A stretch of 64,000 nt of DNA from Magnolia sinica (Eukaryota > Streptophyta > Magnoliopsida > Magnoliales > Magnoliaceae). The position numbers were made by a program, and so were the translations under genes. The notes beneath the pieces were generated by a model. The model saw only the letters and a program-made list of their open reading frames with translations, did not search any database and had not been told where the DNA came from. Positions 33,274 to 43,856 of this stretch are shown here, piece by piece. The stretch is from NCBI RefSeq assembly GCF_029962835.1, contig NC_080582.1, forward strand, positions 73,342,177 through 73,406,176, given 5' to 3'. Numbering within the stretch: the first letter of the stretch is position 1; the number at the start of each line of letters is the position of its first letter.

Positions 33274-34500
33274 CTAGGCATTTTCTAATAGGAAGGGGAG
33301 GCAAGCTCTGATTCTTCTCCAGGTGGGAGAGGCTTGAATCTGTAAAGGGATTGGGATGTCGCTCTCTAGGTCCCTATGATATTTAGCCCACATAAGAGAT
33401 GCCCAGGGCCCGACGTTAAGACTAAATTTGGCTACCCAGGCCGGCTTCAAGTGGAGGGCAGCCATTACCTCCTTCAATCTTCTAATACCCAAACCACCTT
33501 CTTCAATAGGTCTGGCGATTTTCTTCCAAGCAATCCATTGGAGTTTTTTTTTTACCATCACCCAACCCCAAAACAATTTTGCAAAGCTACGCTCAAGAGT
33601 AGTAGTGACCTGACCTGGGACGTGCATCGAAGCCATGATGTGAATTGGAAAGCTACTTAATACGTGTCTAATGAGGGTTCATCTGCCTACTTGCCTTAAC
33701 TGCCTACTCTGCCAACCGCAAATATTTCTATTCACTTTGTCCATCAGAAACTGAAAGTCAGATATTTTTAATCTTCCACTCTTGAGTGGCACACCAAGAT
33801 AAATGAGACCTTCTCTTGCTCTGGCGAAACCCAGAAGGCGCTCAATGTTCCTGATTCTACTTGGCTGCATGTTTTTGGAGCAAATAAAGTAGCTTTTATG
33901 CTTGTTGATCTTCTAACCCGATGCAATCTGAAAAGCTTTGAGGAAATTGTTGGCTGAGACGAGTGATGTCCAGCTACCATTGAGAAAGACTAGAATATCA
34001 TCTACGTACAAAAGGTGAGAGATGAGAGGGGCCCCTCGTTGAAACTTAAAAGGCTAGTAACCACTTGAAATCATATGATGAGAGAGGGAGATAGAGAAAG
34101 CTTCCATTTCCAGAATGAACAGGGCTAGTGAGAGAGGGTATCCTTGTCTCGAGCCACGCGACGACTTGAAGAACCCCGTTGGTTCACCGTTAATAAGGAC
34201 AGAAAACCAATTGTTTCCCCAACACTCTTCCATTAGAGAGATCCATCTGTTACTGAAACCAAGCTTACTGAGGACCAGTTTCAAAAAATCCCAATTTACC
34301 CTGTCATAGGCTTTCACCAGATCTAGTTTGAGGATGATGTTCCCTCCTCTAACTTTCCTGTTAATCTCACGCATTGCTTCTTGAGCCAACGTGATATTTT
34401 CTGAGATGGATCTGCCTTTCACAAAAGCACCTTGTTCATGAGAAATCAACTTTGGCGGGATATTACTTAGTCTAGTAGCCAGAATTTTTGCTAGGATTTT
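33274..34500 (-). pseudogene. LINE A reverse transcriptase
   Basis: 34449 down: 'EQGAFVKGRSISENITLAQEA', in parts, 'NIILKLDLVKAYDRVNWDF', 'SRGSRQGYPLSLALFILEMEA'. In another frame near 34000 the polymerase box 'LLYVDDILVFLNGS' is intact. The thumb region at 33274-33636 has 'WIAWKKIARPIEEGGLGIRR' and 'WASLMWAKYHRDLES'. Frame breaks near 34050, 33870 and 33640 split the protein. Confidence 0.88.
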
Positions 34501-34519
34501 GTAAATAACATTACGTAGG

Positions 34520-35340
34520 CTAATAGGTCGGAAGTCTGAAAATTTTACTAGAGCTGAAGATTTTGGGATAAGGCAGATGTGCGTGGCAGTAAAAGCTCTC
34601 AGAAGGGCTCCCCCAAGTAAACAACTCTACCGTTGCCTTATGTATGTTGCCACCCACAATCTGCCAACATTCAGCGAAGAAGGCTACTGAGAACTTGTTT
34701 GGGCATGGGGCCCCATCTTTCAGAATGGAAGAGACTGCGCCATAGACTTTAGCTAGGGAGGGCAGGAGGAGAAGAGCCTCATTATATTGTTGGTTCAGGC
34801 ATTGAGGGATGTTTTGAACGAAATCTGGTTGCCGCTAGGCTAACTGAGACTGGTAGAGGGCTTCAAAATACTCTATTGCAGTTGCTTTTAGTTCTTCTTG
34901 GCCAGAAATGAAGATCCCTGCTTCAGTTTTAATAGAGGAAAATGTGGCTCTTCTGATTTTTTCTGTAGCCAGAGCATGGAAATATCTGGTGTTCCTATCT
35001 CCTTCGTCCAACCAGGAGTCCCTGGCTTTTTGTTTCCAAAAACTTCTTCCACACGCTCCAATTGATCCAGCCTCTGTCTAACTACCAAGCTTTCCTGAAG
35101 AAGGTCCTCGTCCGGATTGTTTTGCATTCTACAATCAAGGATTTCCAGATCTTCCTCCACCCTACTAATCTGCTGGAAGATGTTACCACAAACTACTTTG
35201 TTCCAAACTTTCAGCAACTGTTTTGTTTTCTTCAACTTGAGCTGAACATTTAACATGGGCTGAGTGGCGCATTTACCACAAACTACTTTGTTCCAGGCCT
35301 TCCTAATTAGCTGATGGAAAGAATCTTGGAGGGTCCACAT
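34520..35340 (-). pseudogene. LINE A linker between endonuclease and RT
   Basis: 'KAWNKVVCGKCATQPMLNVQ' and 'KQLLKVWNKVVCGNIFQQI' contain a nearly repeated 'VWNKVVCGN' motif about 28 residues apart. This suggests a short internal duplication (plus strand 35185-35295). 'QSLVVRQRLDQLERVEE' follows. The segment to 34520 has worn RT motif fragments. Confidence 0.7.
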
Positions 35341-35376
35341 TCTTAGGAATTTGAATGGTCTGCTTTTGGGCTATTA

Positions 35377-35815
35377 CTAGGTAGGAAAGGATAGTCGGAG
35401 GGGGCCATGGTTAGACCTGACACGTGGCAAGTGTTCAACTTTAAACAACGGGAAATAAGCAGCCCATCTGTCATTTATGAGAATCCTATCTAATCTCGCC
35501 CACACCCAAGCAATTCCGGAGCAGTTGTTACACCAGGTGAAACGATTGCCCACAAATCCTGCATCAAGAAGGCCAGCATCTTGAATAGCTTCAACGAAAT
35601 CTGCCATGCTTGATCTGTCCGGGTCATGAGCTCCCAGCCTTTCATCTGCCTTAGCAATGGCATTGAAGTCTCCTCCAATTGCCCAAGTCCCAAGGGAAGA
35701 CCTACTGAGGGTAGCCATCTTAGCCCAAAGGGTTCTTCTTTGAATTTTGCAGCATTGAGCATAAACAATGGAGAGGAAGATCGTGTCATTTGGGGGCTGC
35801 AGGTATGTACAAAAA
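35377..35815 (-). pseudogene. LINE A endonuclease, C-terminal half
   Basis: 'LSIVYAQCCKIQRRTLWAKM', 'TWAIGGDFNAIAKADERLG', 'NRFTWCNN' and 'RVRSNHGPLRLSF' are the late motifs of the L1-type apurinic endonuclease (GDFN and SNH with catalytic Asp and His). The N-terminal half is missing. The open frame extends to 36078 only by chance through the adjacent MITE. Confidence 0.88.
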
Positions 35816-35819
35816 AATG

Positions 35820-36035
35820 ATGCAGATCTAATGCTTAAGTGGACCACACCACATATGACTCTTACATTTAATGCTTTGTGCATATAATGCAACCCAAGCT
35901 TATTATTTGTTGTGGTCCACTTGAGCGTTGGATCTATCTCATTTTTGTGCACACACCTTAAAATGATATGAGAGAAGGGAACCAGGAATGGATGATGTTG
36001 ATAAGAAAATAAATCACGGTGGACCTGCCCATAGA
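35820..36035. mobile_element. Foldback MITE family, partial copy 3
   Basis: agatctaatgcttaagtgga (35828 on) is mirrored by tccacttgagcgttggatct (35918-35937). The tail 'aaaatgatatgag...aaatcacggtgga' ends the copy. It abuts the truncated endonuclease of LINE A. Confidence 0.6.
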
Positions 36036-36874
36036 ACTGCCCATTCGGGGCTAGAGATGGGCACGAGGTAGGACGCAATCCGCATCCGTTCGATGAAAGT
36101 TCTCAATGGTGGAGTCTCATCAGTACATGACATGTGTCCCATTCCTAAAGGGGCCATCCTATAAAGTGAGAGAATGGGGAAAGGGCTGCTAGCAAAGGAG
36201 AGAGGCCGATCAGCATTCCCTGTCAACCATCAAGGTTAACCCTATTAGTAGGGGTATGAACGCACCAATGCCAAGAGGAAAAGGGAAGATTATATAAGAA
36301 GAATGCTTGATAGAGGACCGAGGTGTCCACCTCAAACACCCCCAATTCGAGATCCAGAAGGGGGCAAGGATCGTGTCTAAGAAAATCATCTCTTAAGGCA
36401 AGCTCACATCAAGGGCGTTGCTGAATGGGAAAAACGATTAGAAGACATTTAATACATGTTCAACGAAATGCCTAAAGTAGACCAACTATAATCTCAGGTA
36501 GCTGAAACCCAACAACCAATGGTAGAAGAGGGTCCAGATCTTCCTAGGGCATGGTCTTTAGACAAAGGTCGCCAACTCTTGTGAGACGGTTGTGGAGGAA
36601 AGTGAGGTGGAAGTTATCAAGGGAAATGTTGGGAAAACATTGCACGTCTGTAAACATCTCTTAACAAAAACTAGATGAAACTTTGTGAAAAACCCAATAT
36701 AGAAGAGGTGACTCCCATTCCATAAGTGACAATGAAGATAGGGAGGATCTAACTTTAAAGAAAAAGTCCCAGAGGACGAAAGGAAAAAAAATGATGCTGC
36801 TAAAGAGAGAAGTGGGAATTAGGCAGTGTAAGCGAAGGCTTCGAGCTAAGCAATCTGGCTAGCTCTCAGATGAT
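36036..36874 (+). other. Possible ORF1 remnant of LINE C, otherwise unassigned
   Basis: The plus strand from about 36250 shows charged, broken frames ('EWEKRLEDI', 'YMFNEMPKVDQL', 'MVEEGPDLPRAW') with many stops. They come just before the endonuclease start of LINE C. They could be the LINE's ORF1, but no domain can be named. 36036-36240 has nothing I recognise. Confidence 0.35.
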
Positions 36875-36968
36875 TAGTATGATCTCTTAGAATGCAAGGG
36901 GTGTTGGTAATGCTCCAACCATAAGGTATATTTGCAAACTAGTGAAGAAAATCCTTCAAGAACCTATG
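36875..36968 (+). pseudogene. LINE C endonuclease N-terminus (split part 1)
   Basis: 'MISXNARGVGNAPTIRYI' and 'LVKKILQEPM' match the start of LINE endonucleases ('W/C NVRG', then 'EPM'). The frame runs into the tail of LINE B at 36970 and resumes at 41368 as 'LSLSKLPLVVHNSGFEQ'. The flanks ttcaagaacctatgt (36955-36969) and ttcatgaacttatgt (41368-41382) are the target duplication (13 of 15 match). Confidence 0.8.
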
Positions 36969-37179
36969 TTTTTTTTTTTTAATTTTTTTTATTTAAGGAA
37001 GTGGGCTGATGCCATGATTTCATCGCTTTCAAAAATTTACATACCTTCGGGTGGGACCCTACAAAAAGGACAGGCATCACCTATCATGTGAGTGGAAGAG
37101 GAACTTGGAGTTGATACAAGAAGAATCAGGAAAATGAGAAAGGAGAGAAGAGTAAACGAAACTGGCCTGAGATCTAAGA

Positions 37180-37700
37180 ACCGAGCCAGATAGCCCCAAG
37201 ACCTACCTTATCCAGGACGAGGTTGCCCCTTACATTGACAGGGAGGAGCGTGTACTGCATGATAAGAGAGTTTTTCTAAGAGGTGCTAGCCAATTTTGCC
37301 ATGCCATCAGCCGGCCCATTACCTTACCAGAAGATATGTGAGAAAATGATCCAGGCCGAGGAGTTGAATCTGGCAATCCGTGCAATCCAATATTTCCATT
37401 GCCAACTGGGAGTGATTGACCCGTCCAAAAAACCAATGACCAGCCTTGAGTCTGATTCCACAATAATCTGACTAAGGCCCAGCCAAATGCAATGATCGAG
37501 GCCATCATGGATTGCCCTGAGTTCTGCTTTTACGTTAGAAGCCAAACCGAAAGCCGAAGAGAAAGCAAAAAATGAACAGTCCCTTATCGTCTCTACAAAT
37601 CCCACCTCCACCTGAAGGGCCCGGATTCCCTCGTGCAGATCCATCCACATTGAGCTTGACCTAGCCTTGATCTAGTCGCTGCCACCTGACTACCAGAGGA
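37180..37700 (-). pseudogene. LINE B RNase H and tail
   Basis: 'VEVGFVETIRDCSFFAFSSA', 'KAELRAIHDGLDHCIWLGL' and 'IIVESDSRLVIGFLDGSI' mark the RNase H domain. A separate frame just below gives 'VRGNLVLDKVGLGAIW', the same C-terminal tail as the other LINEs. Confidence 0.85.
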
Positions 37701-37879
37701 GGTTTGGAGCAACCTAAGTTGGGGTGAAGACCCAATTCAGCCATGAATGATTGAGTGGGTGGAGGGTGGAGAAGTGCCAAGAAATGGGAAGCAAGCGTGG
37801 AAAGCCATTGAGATATAATTGAGCGGATGGAGGATGATGAGGGCCTGATGCCCTCAAACCTGGCTGCGTTACGGGCTTT

Positions 37880-38484
37880 CTAAATTTCCCAAATGATCAT
37901 GTAGGGAGTGATTTGTTGGAGAGGGGAGGTGTAGTTAGGGGCGTTCCACCAAGCTGTCAACATTCCTTTGATGGAGGAGATAGAGTTAAAAACCATCCCG
38001 AAAGCACCCCCAAAGTAGTTCCAAGTAGATCGAGCTATAGGCCTGGAACTGAAGATGTGTTCTAGTGATTCCACCGATCGATTCGCATTAGGGAGATAGG
38101 AGCAGCAATCACAGGTAGACACCATAGGAATTCCACATTTTTGCACTTCCACATCAACTGATATTGCTTTGTTCAACAACCGCCAGACAAGAAGCGACAT
38201 TCTAGGCAGCAGGCTAAGATGCCAAACCTAATTGAACCACGCTCTTCGAAGATTTCTCATCCGACATAACTCCCATCCTGAACTAACTGAGAAGGAACCA
38301 GAGGGGGTGAACAGCCAGAACCTGCAATCCGGGTTATCTGATACACAGAAACCTGCCTGGAATATAAAATCCACAAATTGTTAGGGGAGGTAGCCATAGA
38401 CGGAAGGAGGGAGGGGGCCTGATTTACCCAGAACCTGATTAACTCAAGTGGTGAGGAGATCAGAGGGCACCTGAGAAATCGCAA
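37880..38484 (-). pseudogene. LINE B zinc-binding region
   Basis: 'VSTCDCCSYLPNANRSVESL' then 'EHIFSSRPIARSTWNYFG' gives the Cys-x2-Cys...His pattern of the zf-RVT segment between LINE RT and RNase H. The preceding stretch (38257-38484) is in a shifted frame. Confidence 0.75.
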
Positions 38485-38762
38485 GATCTAGCAGCTGACC
38501 TAAACCCGACCAATTATTAGTCCAAAAATTATAATTGCCAAGCCCGATATTCCATTGCGCATGTCTATTCAGAGTAGGGATCAGCTCGTTCACTTTCTTC
38601 CACATGGGGAAAGCCACAACAATGGTTCTAGAGATGGTCTACTACGATCGAGCTGAACTGTGCTTGGAGGTCATAAAACTTTTTCATAGGCTAACCTCAA
38701 CTTCATTAGTGATCGACCAGCCCAGCTTCATCCGAAGGGCTATCATGAAATCCTATAACATC

Positions 38763-39941
38763 CTAACTCCCAAGCCGCCTTCTGATTTCGGGGTACCAAT
38801 GCACTTCCATCAACCCAGTGAAGTTTCTTCTTACCCTCAGACCAACCCCAAAGAAAATCGCAAATCGACGTTCTAACGCAGCAATGACTTTGATTGGAAT
38901 TTGGGTTGCTGCCAGAGAGTGGATAGGGATGCTACCAAGAACATACTGAAGAAGAACAAGTCTGCCTGCCTGTGAAAAAAATTGAGTGCGCCAGCCATTA
39001 ATCCTTGCAGCCACCTTGTCGATCAGGGGTTGGAAAGAGCATGAATGGATCCTACCAAAAGAAATCGGAACTCCTAGATACACCAGGTAGGATTGGATAG
39101 AAGGAATGCCCAAGGTTCTTTCTGTGGTTCTGATTCTAGAGGTAGGGATCGTGTTGGAGCAGATTAGTGCACTCTTGGTGAAGTTGCATTTTTGACCAGA
39201 GGATTGCTGATATAATTTAAGGAAGTTGGAGAGTGAACGGAAAGACTTTCGACCACCATTTGTGAAGATCAGTGTATCATCTACGTATAACAGAAGAGAA
39301 ACCGGAATGTAACCCCTTTTGAGCTTGTATGGAGTACACTCAATAAACGGGTGATGCCTCTACTCAGAACCTCAGCCGCGAGGATGAAAAGGTTGGGAGA
39401 TAGAGGGTCTCCTTGACGTATACCTCTTAAAGACTTAAAGAAACCTGAGGCTTCACAATTGATAATCACAGAGAACCAGGCACTGCTCCAGCAATTTTCA
39501 ACCATCTAGATCCATGAAGAGCCAAAACCAAACCGAATCAGCACTTGTTTAATGAAAGACCATTCTAGCCGATCGTAAGCCTTCATCATATCTAATTGTA
39601 AAATAATATTGTCACCACGTACTGTCCTATTGATGTCCCTTTCCAGCTCTTGAGTGAGGGCAATGCTCTCCGCCATTGAACGACCCTTAACAAAAGCACC
39701 CTGTTCGAGGGAAATGAGATCAGGGAGCACCTCTGTCACCCTGGACGCAATAATAGTAACGATGATCTTGTATAGGCAGTTGTATAAGTTGATGGGGGCA
39801 GAAATCTGAAAACGATCTGGGGGTAGAGGATTTCGGGATAAGACAGGGCAGGGTGGGTGAAGCAGCCCGTGGAAAAACACCACCCCGAGAAATGAAAACT
39901 GCAGCCTTAAACAGGTCTTGACTCACAATGTCCCAACACAA
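38763..39941 (-). pseudogene. LINE B reverse transcriptase
   Basis: 39883 down: 'LYKIIVTIIASRVTEVLPDL', 'EQGAFVKGRSMAESIALTQE', 'NIILQLDMMKAYDRLEWSF'. 39505 down: 'SLRGIRQGDPLSPNLFILAA'. Near 39270 a frame gives 'LLYVDDTLIFTNG' with both aspartates. 39113 down: 'VYLGVPISFGRI' and 'LVLLQYVLGSIPIHSLAAT', the thumb. Stops near 39505, 39290 and 39115 break it. Confidence 0.9.
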
Positions 39942-40467
39942 AGAATAGAAACTTGCCGCGAATCCATCGGGGCCTGGAGCAGCATCTTTAGGGATGGCTT
40001 TGACTGCAGCTAGTACTTCTTAGAGAGTTGGAGGGGCTGTGAGTTTCAGATTTTGATCAGGCCAAACTACTTGCGGGATCACATCTAGTAACTACGGATG
40101 CAGAGTGGAGACCCCCGCCGAGAAAGAGGAGGAGAAATGCTCAATTGCTGCAGCTTTTATATCAGACTGATTATCCAGCGTCCGACCGTCTTCCAGGCGA
40201 ATAGAAGAGATAACCAATCTGCGCTGATGTGCTAACGTTGAGGAATGGAAAATCTTAGTGTTACGATCCCCTTCCTCTAGTCAGTTGATCTTGGCTTTCT
40301 GTTTCCAGTAGATTTCCTCCTTTGGTTCCAGATTCTTAAGTTCTTCCGAAGCTAAATCAATGGAGGACTGCTAGGTAGTTGACGAGGAGAGCAGATCAAC
40401 CCCGTCCTGCATCTGGATTTCCAACGCACTGAGATTGAATTTTGCCTCTTTAATTAGCTGAAATATG

Positions 40468-41262
40468 GGTGTTCTCTTAGGGGTGGGTTTCTGTCTCCCT
40501 TCCCCTCTTTCTTCCTCTCTTTCTGAGGCTTTCTTTTGTAGGTGGTGATGGCATCTGCTGACGTTGAATACTGCTGCTTTGTTGGAGGGCTCGCATGGGC
40601 TACCGATGACCGCTCTCTCGAAAGGGCTTTTAGCTCATTCGGAGAAGTTATCGAATCCAAGATTATTAGCGACCATGAGACGGGGAGATTGAGGGGCTTT
40701 GGATTCGTCACCTTCAGCAACGAACAGTCCATGAGGGATGCCATTGAAGGGATGAACGGACAGAACCTTGACGGGAGGAGCATCATTGTCAACGAGGCCC
40801 AGTCCAGGGGAAGCGGTGGCGGTGGCTGAGGATTCCGTAACAGTGGTCGCCGTAGCAGTGATGGCTATGGAGGGGGAGGGGGAGGAGGTTATAGTCGCAG
40901 TGGTGGTGGAGGTGGTGGATGGGATCATGGATATGGTGGGTCATATGGAGGATCTCATTACCGTGGTGGTGGTGGGGGTGCTTCAGATGACAACTGGAGA
41001 AACTAATCGTTACTAGAGTGGCGTCTTTGCTCCAGATGGCAAATGGAGTAACTAAGTAGCAACACTACTAGTACTAGTTATGGCTGGGTTATCTTTATCT
41101 TGTGTTAAATGGTGTGTGGAGAGGAATGACTGGGTTATCTTCTTCTCTAGTTATGTTTTTTATCTTGTCCTATTATGGTTTTTGATCTCTGGTTATGGTT
41201 TTTGATCTCTCAAGAACTACAATTAGTAATAGTAATAGTAAAAAATATAAAATAAAAAAAAA
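40468..41262 (+). pseudogene. Retrocopy of a glycine-rich RNA-binding protein mRNA
   Basis: From ATG at 40548 an RRM domain is complete: RNP2 'CFVGGLAW' and RNP1 'RGFGFVTF', with 'DAIEGMNGQNLDGRSIIVNE'. One stop (TGA at about 40827-40829, where GGA is expected) comes at the start of the glycine-rich tail. Beyond it the same frame stays open through Gly/Tyr/Ser repeats to a TAA at 41004-41006, 152 codons in all. The copy resembles GRP7/GRP8-type proteins. There is no intron, there is a short 5' leader, and the 3' end has an A-rich tail (41240-41262). The 13-bp TAGCTGAAATATG is present on both sides (40455-40467 and 41263-41275). This is L1-type retroposition into LINE B. Confidence 0.9.
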
Positions 41263-41367
41263 TAGCTGAAATATGTTACTGAAATAATCTTTGTTCCATT
41301 GTTTAAGGGCTCTTTTAACTGCTTTTAGTTTGAACAGAAAATTGAACAAGGGGTGGTCAGAACCTCA

Positions 41368-42556
41368 TTCATGAACTTATGTTGAGTTTATCTAAGCTAC
41401 CACTAGTAGTCCATAATTCGGGATTTGAACAGATAAATAAAATGCTGACCGAGGGGAAAATCTAACTGTTGTACATAAGTTTCATTCACATCCACGAGGT
41501 GGAAAGTTCTTGGCAATGCCATGATGAAAGTCAAAACGTAAAGTCGTCTATGCGGAATGTGATAGAGTTGAGAGGGGTTTGTTATGGGACAATCCGCTAT
41601 GTGAGTAATCTTATCAGTGGCTAGTGGCTTCTTTCCAATGACTTCAATATTTCATAGATGTAGAGGAGAAACTTAGGGGAACCCACCTAGGCATTAGAAC
41701 AATGGAAGACTGTAGGAGGGTGATCAATGAGGTCGGGCTTATTGATGTGGACTATAAGGGCTCGAGATTCACCTGGTAGAACAACAAGTAGGGGTGAATT
41801 AAGGAGGGTTTGGTACAGGCTATATCGAGTTCTTGTCAAGTCATATTGGATTAATGAGTTCCCTACCTTCAAGGTCTCGCAACTCACTCTTGTATTATCT
41901 TCGACCACTCCCCAATTGTGAAGAGAATAAAAGATGATCTAAAGAGAAGCCATTTTGGTTCCAAAGAATATAGACCACCCATCCTAGGTTCAAGAAGATT
42001 GGTAGGAGTAGTTGGGAAGTAGGGGTAGATGCCCCTCCGATGACAATGTTTTTTGTTAAAATGAAGCGATTCAATTTGTGCTTGAGATTGGAACAAAAAA
42101 TAGTTAGGAGATATCTTCCAAAACATCAGAATAGTAGAATAAGTGGGGCTAAAGGTTGAATTCGAGTTGACCACAACCAGATGGGAAGAAGGTTGTGCAG
42201 CCCCAAAAGAGATAGTATAGAAGTAGAAATCCTAGAATAAATGGTTGAGGGAGATAGGAATACCCAATTCTTTCACAAGTCGATTGTGGATAAGTGAAGT
42301 TGTTTAATAGTGAGCCTCATCAAAGTGGAAAATTGAGCTATCTCGGAGCTCAATTTGAAATTGAATCGAAAGCTATAAGGTTCTTCAACTCTATAAAATG
42401 AGTGGAATTTCAATAGATGATACCTTTTTGGAAGGTATATGCCCTAGTGTCAAACTAGGACAAGACAGATCTTATGTGAATTCTAGATAAGGAAGAGGTC
42501 CAAACAGTTGCCTCCTCTATCCCAGTGAATAGTGTTCCAAGCCCCAATGGTTTTGC
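41368..42556 (+). pseudogene. LINE C endonuclease (part 2) and linker
   Basis: After LINE B the frame resumes with 'LPLVVHNSGFEQINKMLTEG'. Later, 'VEEKLRGTHLGIRTMEDCRR' and 'VGLIDVDYKGSRFTW' show the endonuclease C-terminus (41650-41780), with 'FKVSQLT' near 41870. Several stops occur. 41900-42556 is the worn linker to the RT. Confidence 0.8.
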
Positions 42557-43070
42557 TGTCTCTTTATGGAAGATTTGAAACCTTTTGCTTTGGATTTCTG
42601 GCTCATGAGCTGTGGCGGACTCTCGGCCCAGCTAGATGGACTAGTAATGCAACGCTTAGAGTGCCGAAGACTATTGGCTTTCCACTTCCCTCGTCGGGCT
42701 GATTCTACATTCTGGAGTCATGGTTGGCTACTTGTTGGGGTAGCCTATCTGTGGCTTGTTCTCAATGGTTGATTGTCGGGTTTGTCAGTAGGGCTCGTAG
42801 TGAGGAGGGTGGATTGCCCGGTTTTTTCTGTTCAGCATGGTGGATGGCCCTCTGTAGAGTAGTTCTGGGCCCTCCACCTTGTTAGGCATTGGTAGTTGGC
42901 CTTCCTTTTGTTAGCTTTTTTTTCTATATGATAGGTGAGGCCTGAATTCTTTTGTGGTGCTCACCCGAATTGCTAGGCTGTAAAGTCTCTTTTGTCAATA
43001 TATTCCAGGTGGGGTCTCCACCTGTTTTTCTTTTCTTTAAAGAAGAAGGAAAAAAAAAGAAGAAGAAGAA
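42557..43070 (+). mobile_element. 514-bp retroposon of unknown family with an 18-bp target duplication
   Basis: AAGCCCCAATGGTTTTGC occurs at 42539-42556 and exactly again at 43071-43088. The insert between them ends in an A/G-rich tail (43038-43070, gaagaaggaaaaaaaaagaagaag type). These are marks of LINE-driven insertion. The body has no recognised coding sequence. It could be the 3' untranslated end of a LINE, or a SINE-like element. No A and B box promoter was seen at its start. Confidence 0.85.
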
Positions 43071-43856
43071 AAGCCCCAATGGTTTTGCAAGTAGCTTTTT
43101 CTCATCTAGCAAATTTCTTATGGGGATGGGAAATCCTGCACTCATTTGGAAGCTCATTGATATGTCTAATTCCCAAGATAACAAATCTGGAGAGGCTCTC
43201 GGACTTTCGGCAGGCCAATCATTCCGTGCAATTGCATTTATAAGATATTCTCCAAGCTTATGGCATTGCAGTTGGATAAAATTCTTCCCAAAATCATTTA
43301 TAGGAGCAAGGGCATTCTTTCAAGGCCATAGTATAGCAGAAAGCATTGACCTAGCTAATCAAATGGTCGGTGAGATTGATCGAAAGGTGAGAGACAGTAG
43401 TGCTATCATGAAATTGGACATGAAAAAGGCATTTGATAGGTTGGATTAGAAGTTCATAGCCCGGATAATGGAAAGGCTTAGATTTGTGGTGCACTGGTTG
43501 GACTTAATGATCAGGTGTTGGAACAATTGTTGGTTCTTCATCTCCTTAAATGGTAGAATATTGCGTTCCTTCAAAACATCCAAGGGCTGAATATGTTCAT
43601 CCTAGTAGAAACAGGGGCTGAATATGTTCATCCTAGTAGCAAACACTCTTAGTAGAGGGCTAGAAAGGATATACATGAGGGTCCAACCTTACCATCTTCC
43701 ATGCTCATGTCTGTGCTCATGCCCACACATCTCGCACCTTTTATTCACCCCTTTTATTCACCGATGATACGATAATCAAGGGGTGGCGTCGCTTAGGAAC
43801 CTAATGAAATTTCTAACTTATGAAAGAGTATCTGATTAGCAGATTAATCAATCTAA
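43071..43856 (+). pseudogene. LINE C reverse transcriptase (part 1)
   Basis: In shifting frames: 'SLICLIPKITNLERLSDFRQ', 'AFFQGHSIAESIDLANQMV', 'AIMKLDMKKAFDRLD' (to 43449), then 'IMERLRFVVHWLDLMI' and 'LLFTPFIHR'. The YxDD box region near 43755 is degraded. The frame stops at the MITE (43857). Confidence 0.8.

Larger units (their letters stand above)
31716..35815 (-). mobile_element. LINE A (L1-type, RNase H-bearing), 5'-truncated
   Basis: On the minus strand, from high to low: the C-terminal half of the endonuclease (35377-35815), a linker (34460-35340), RT (34054-34449 and following), the thumb (33274-33980), a zinc-binding region (near 32780-32860) and RNase H (32068-32550). A T-rich plus-strand tract (31718-31739) marks the poly(A) tail. 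The 5' end stops inside the endonuclease at a foldback MITE copy. Many stops and frameshifts are present. Confidence 0.88.
36970..41367 (-). mobile_element. LINE B, inserted in LINE C
   Basis: This is a minus-strand L1-type LINE whose T-rich tail abuts the left target duplication (36970-37003). From high to low it has the linker (41367-39950), RT (39941-38763), a zinc-binding region (about 38200-38040) and RNase H (37650-37230). The 5' end is truncated before the endonuclease at 41367. A GRP retrocopy (40468-41262) is inserted in the linker. Confidence 0.9.

Noticed and set aside
35377-36078. A 233-codon protein as one gene
   Set aside because: Only the part up to about 35815 is LINE endonuclease; the rest is chance reading through a MITE.
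40548-41006. GRP sequence as a working host gene
   Set aside because: No intron, poly(A) tail, flanking duplications and a stop at the glycine tail show a retrocopy rather than the parental gene.
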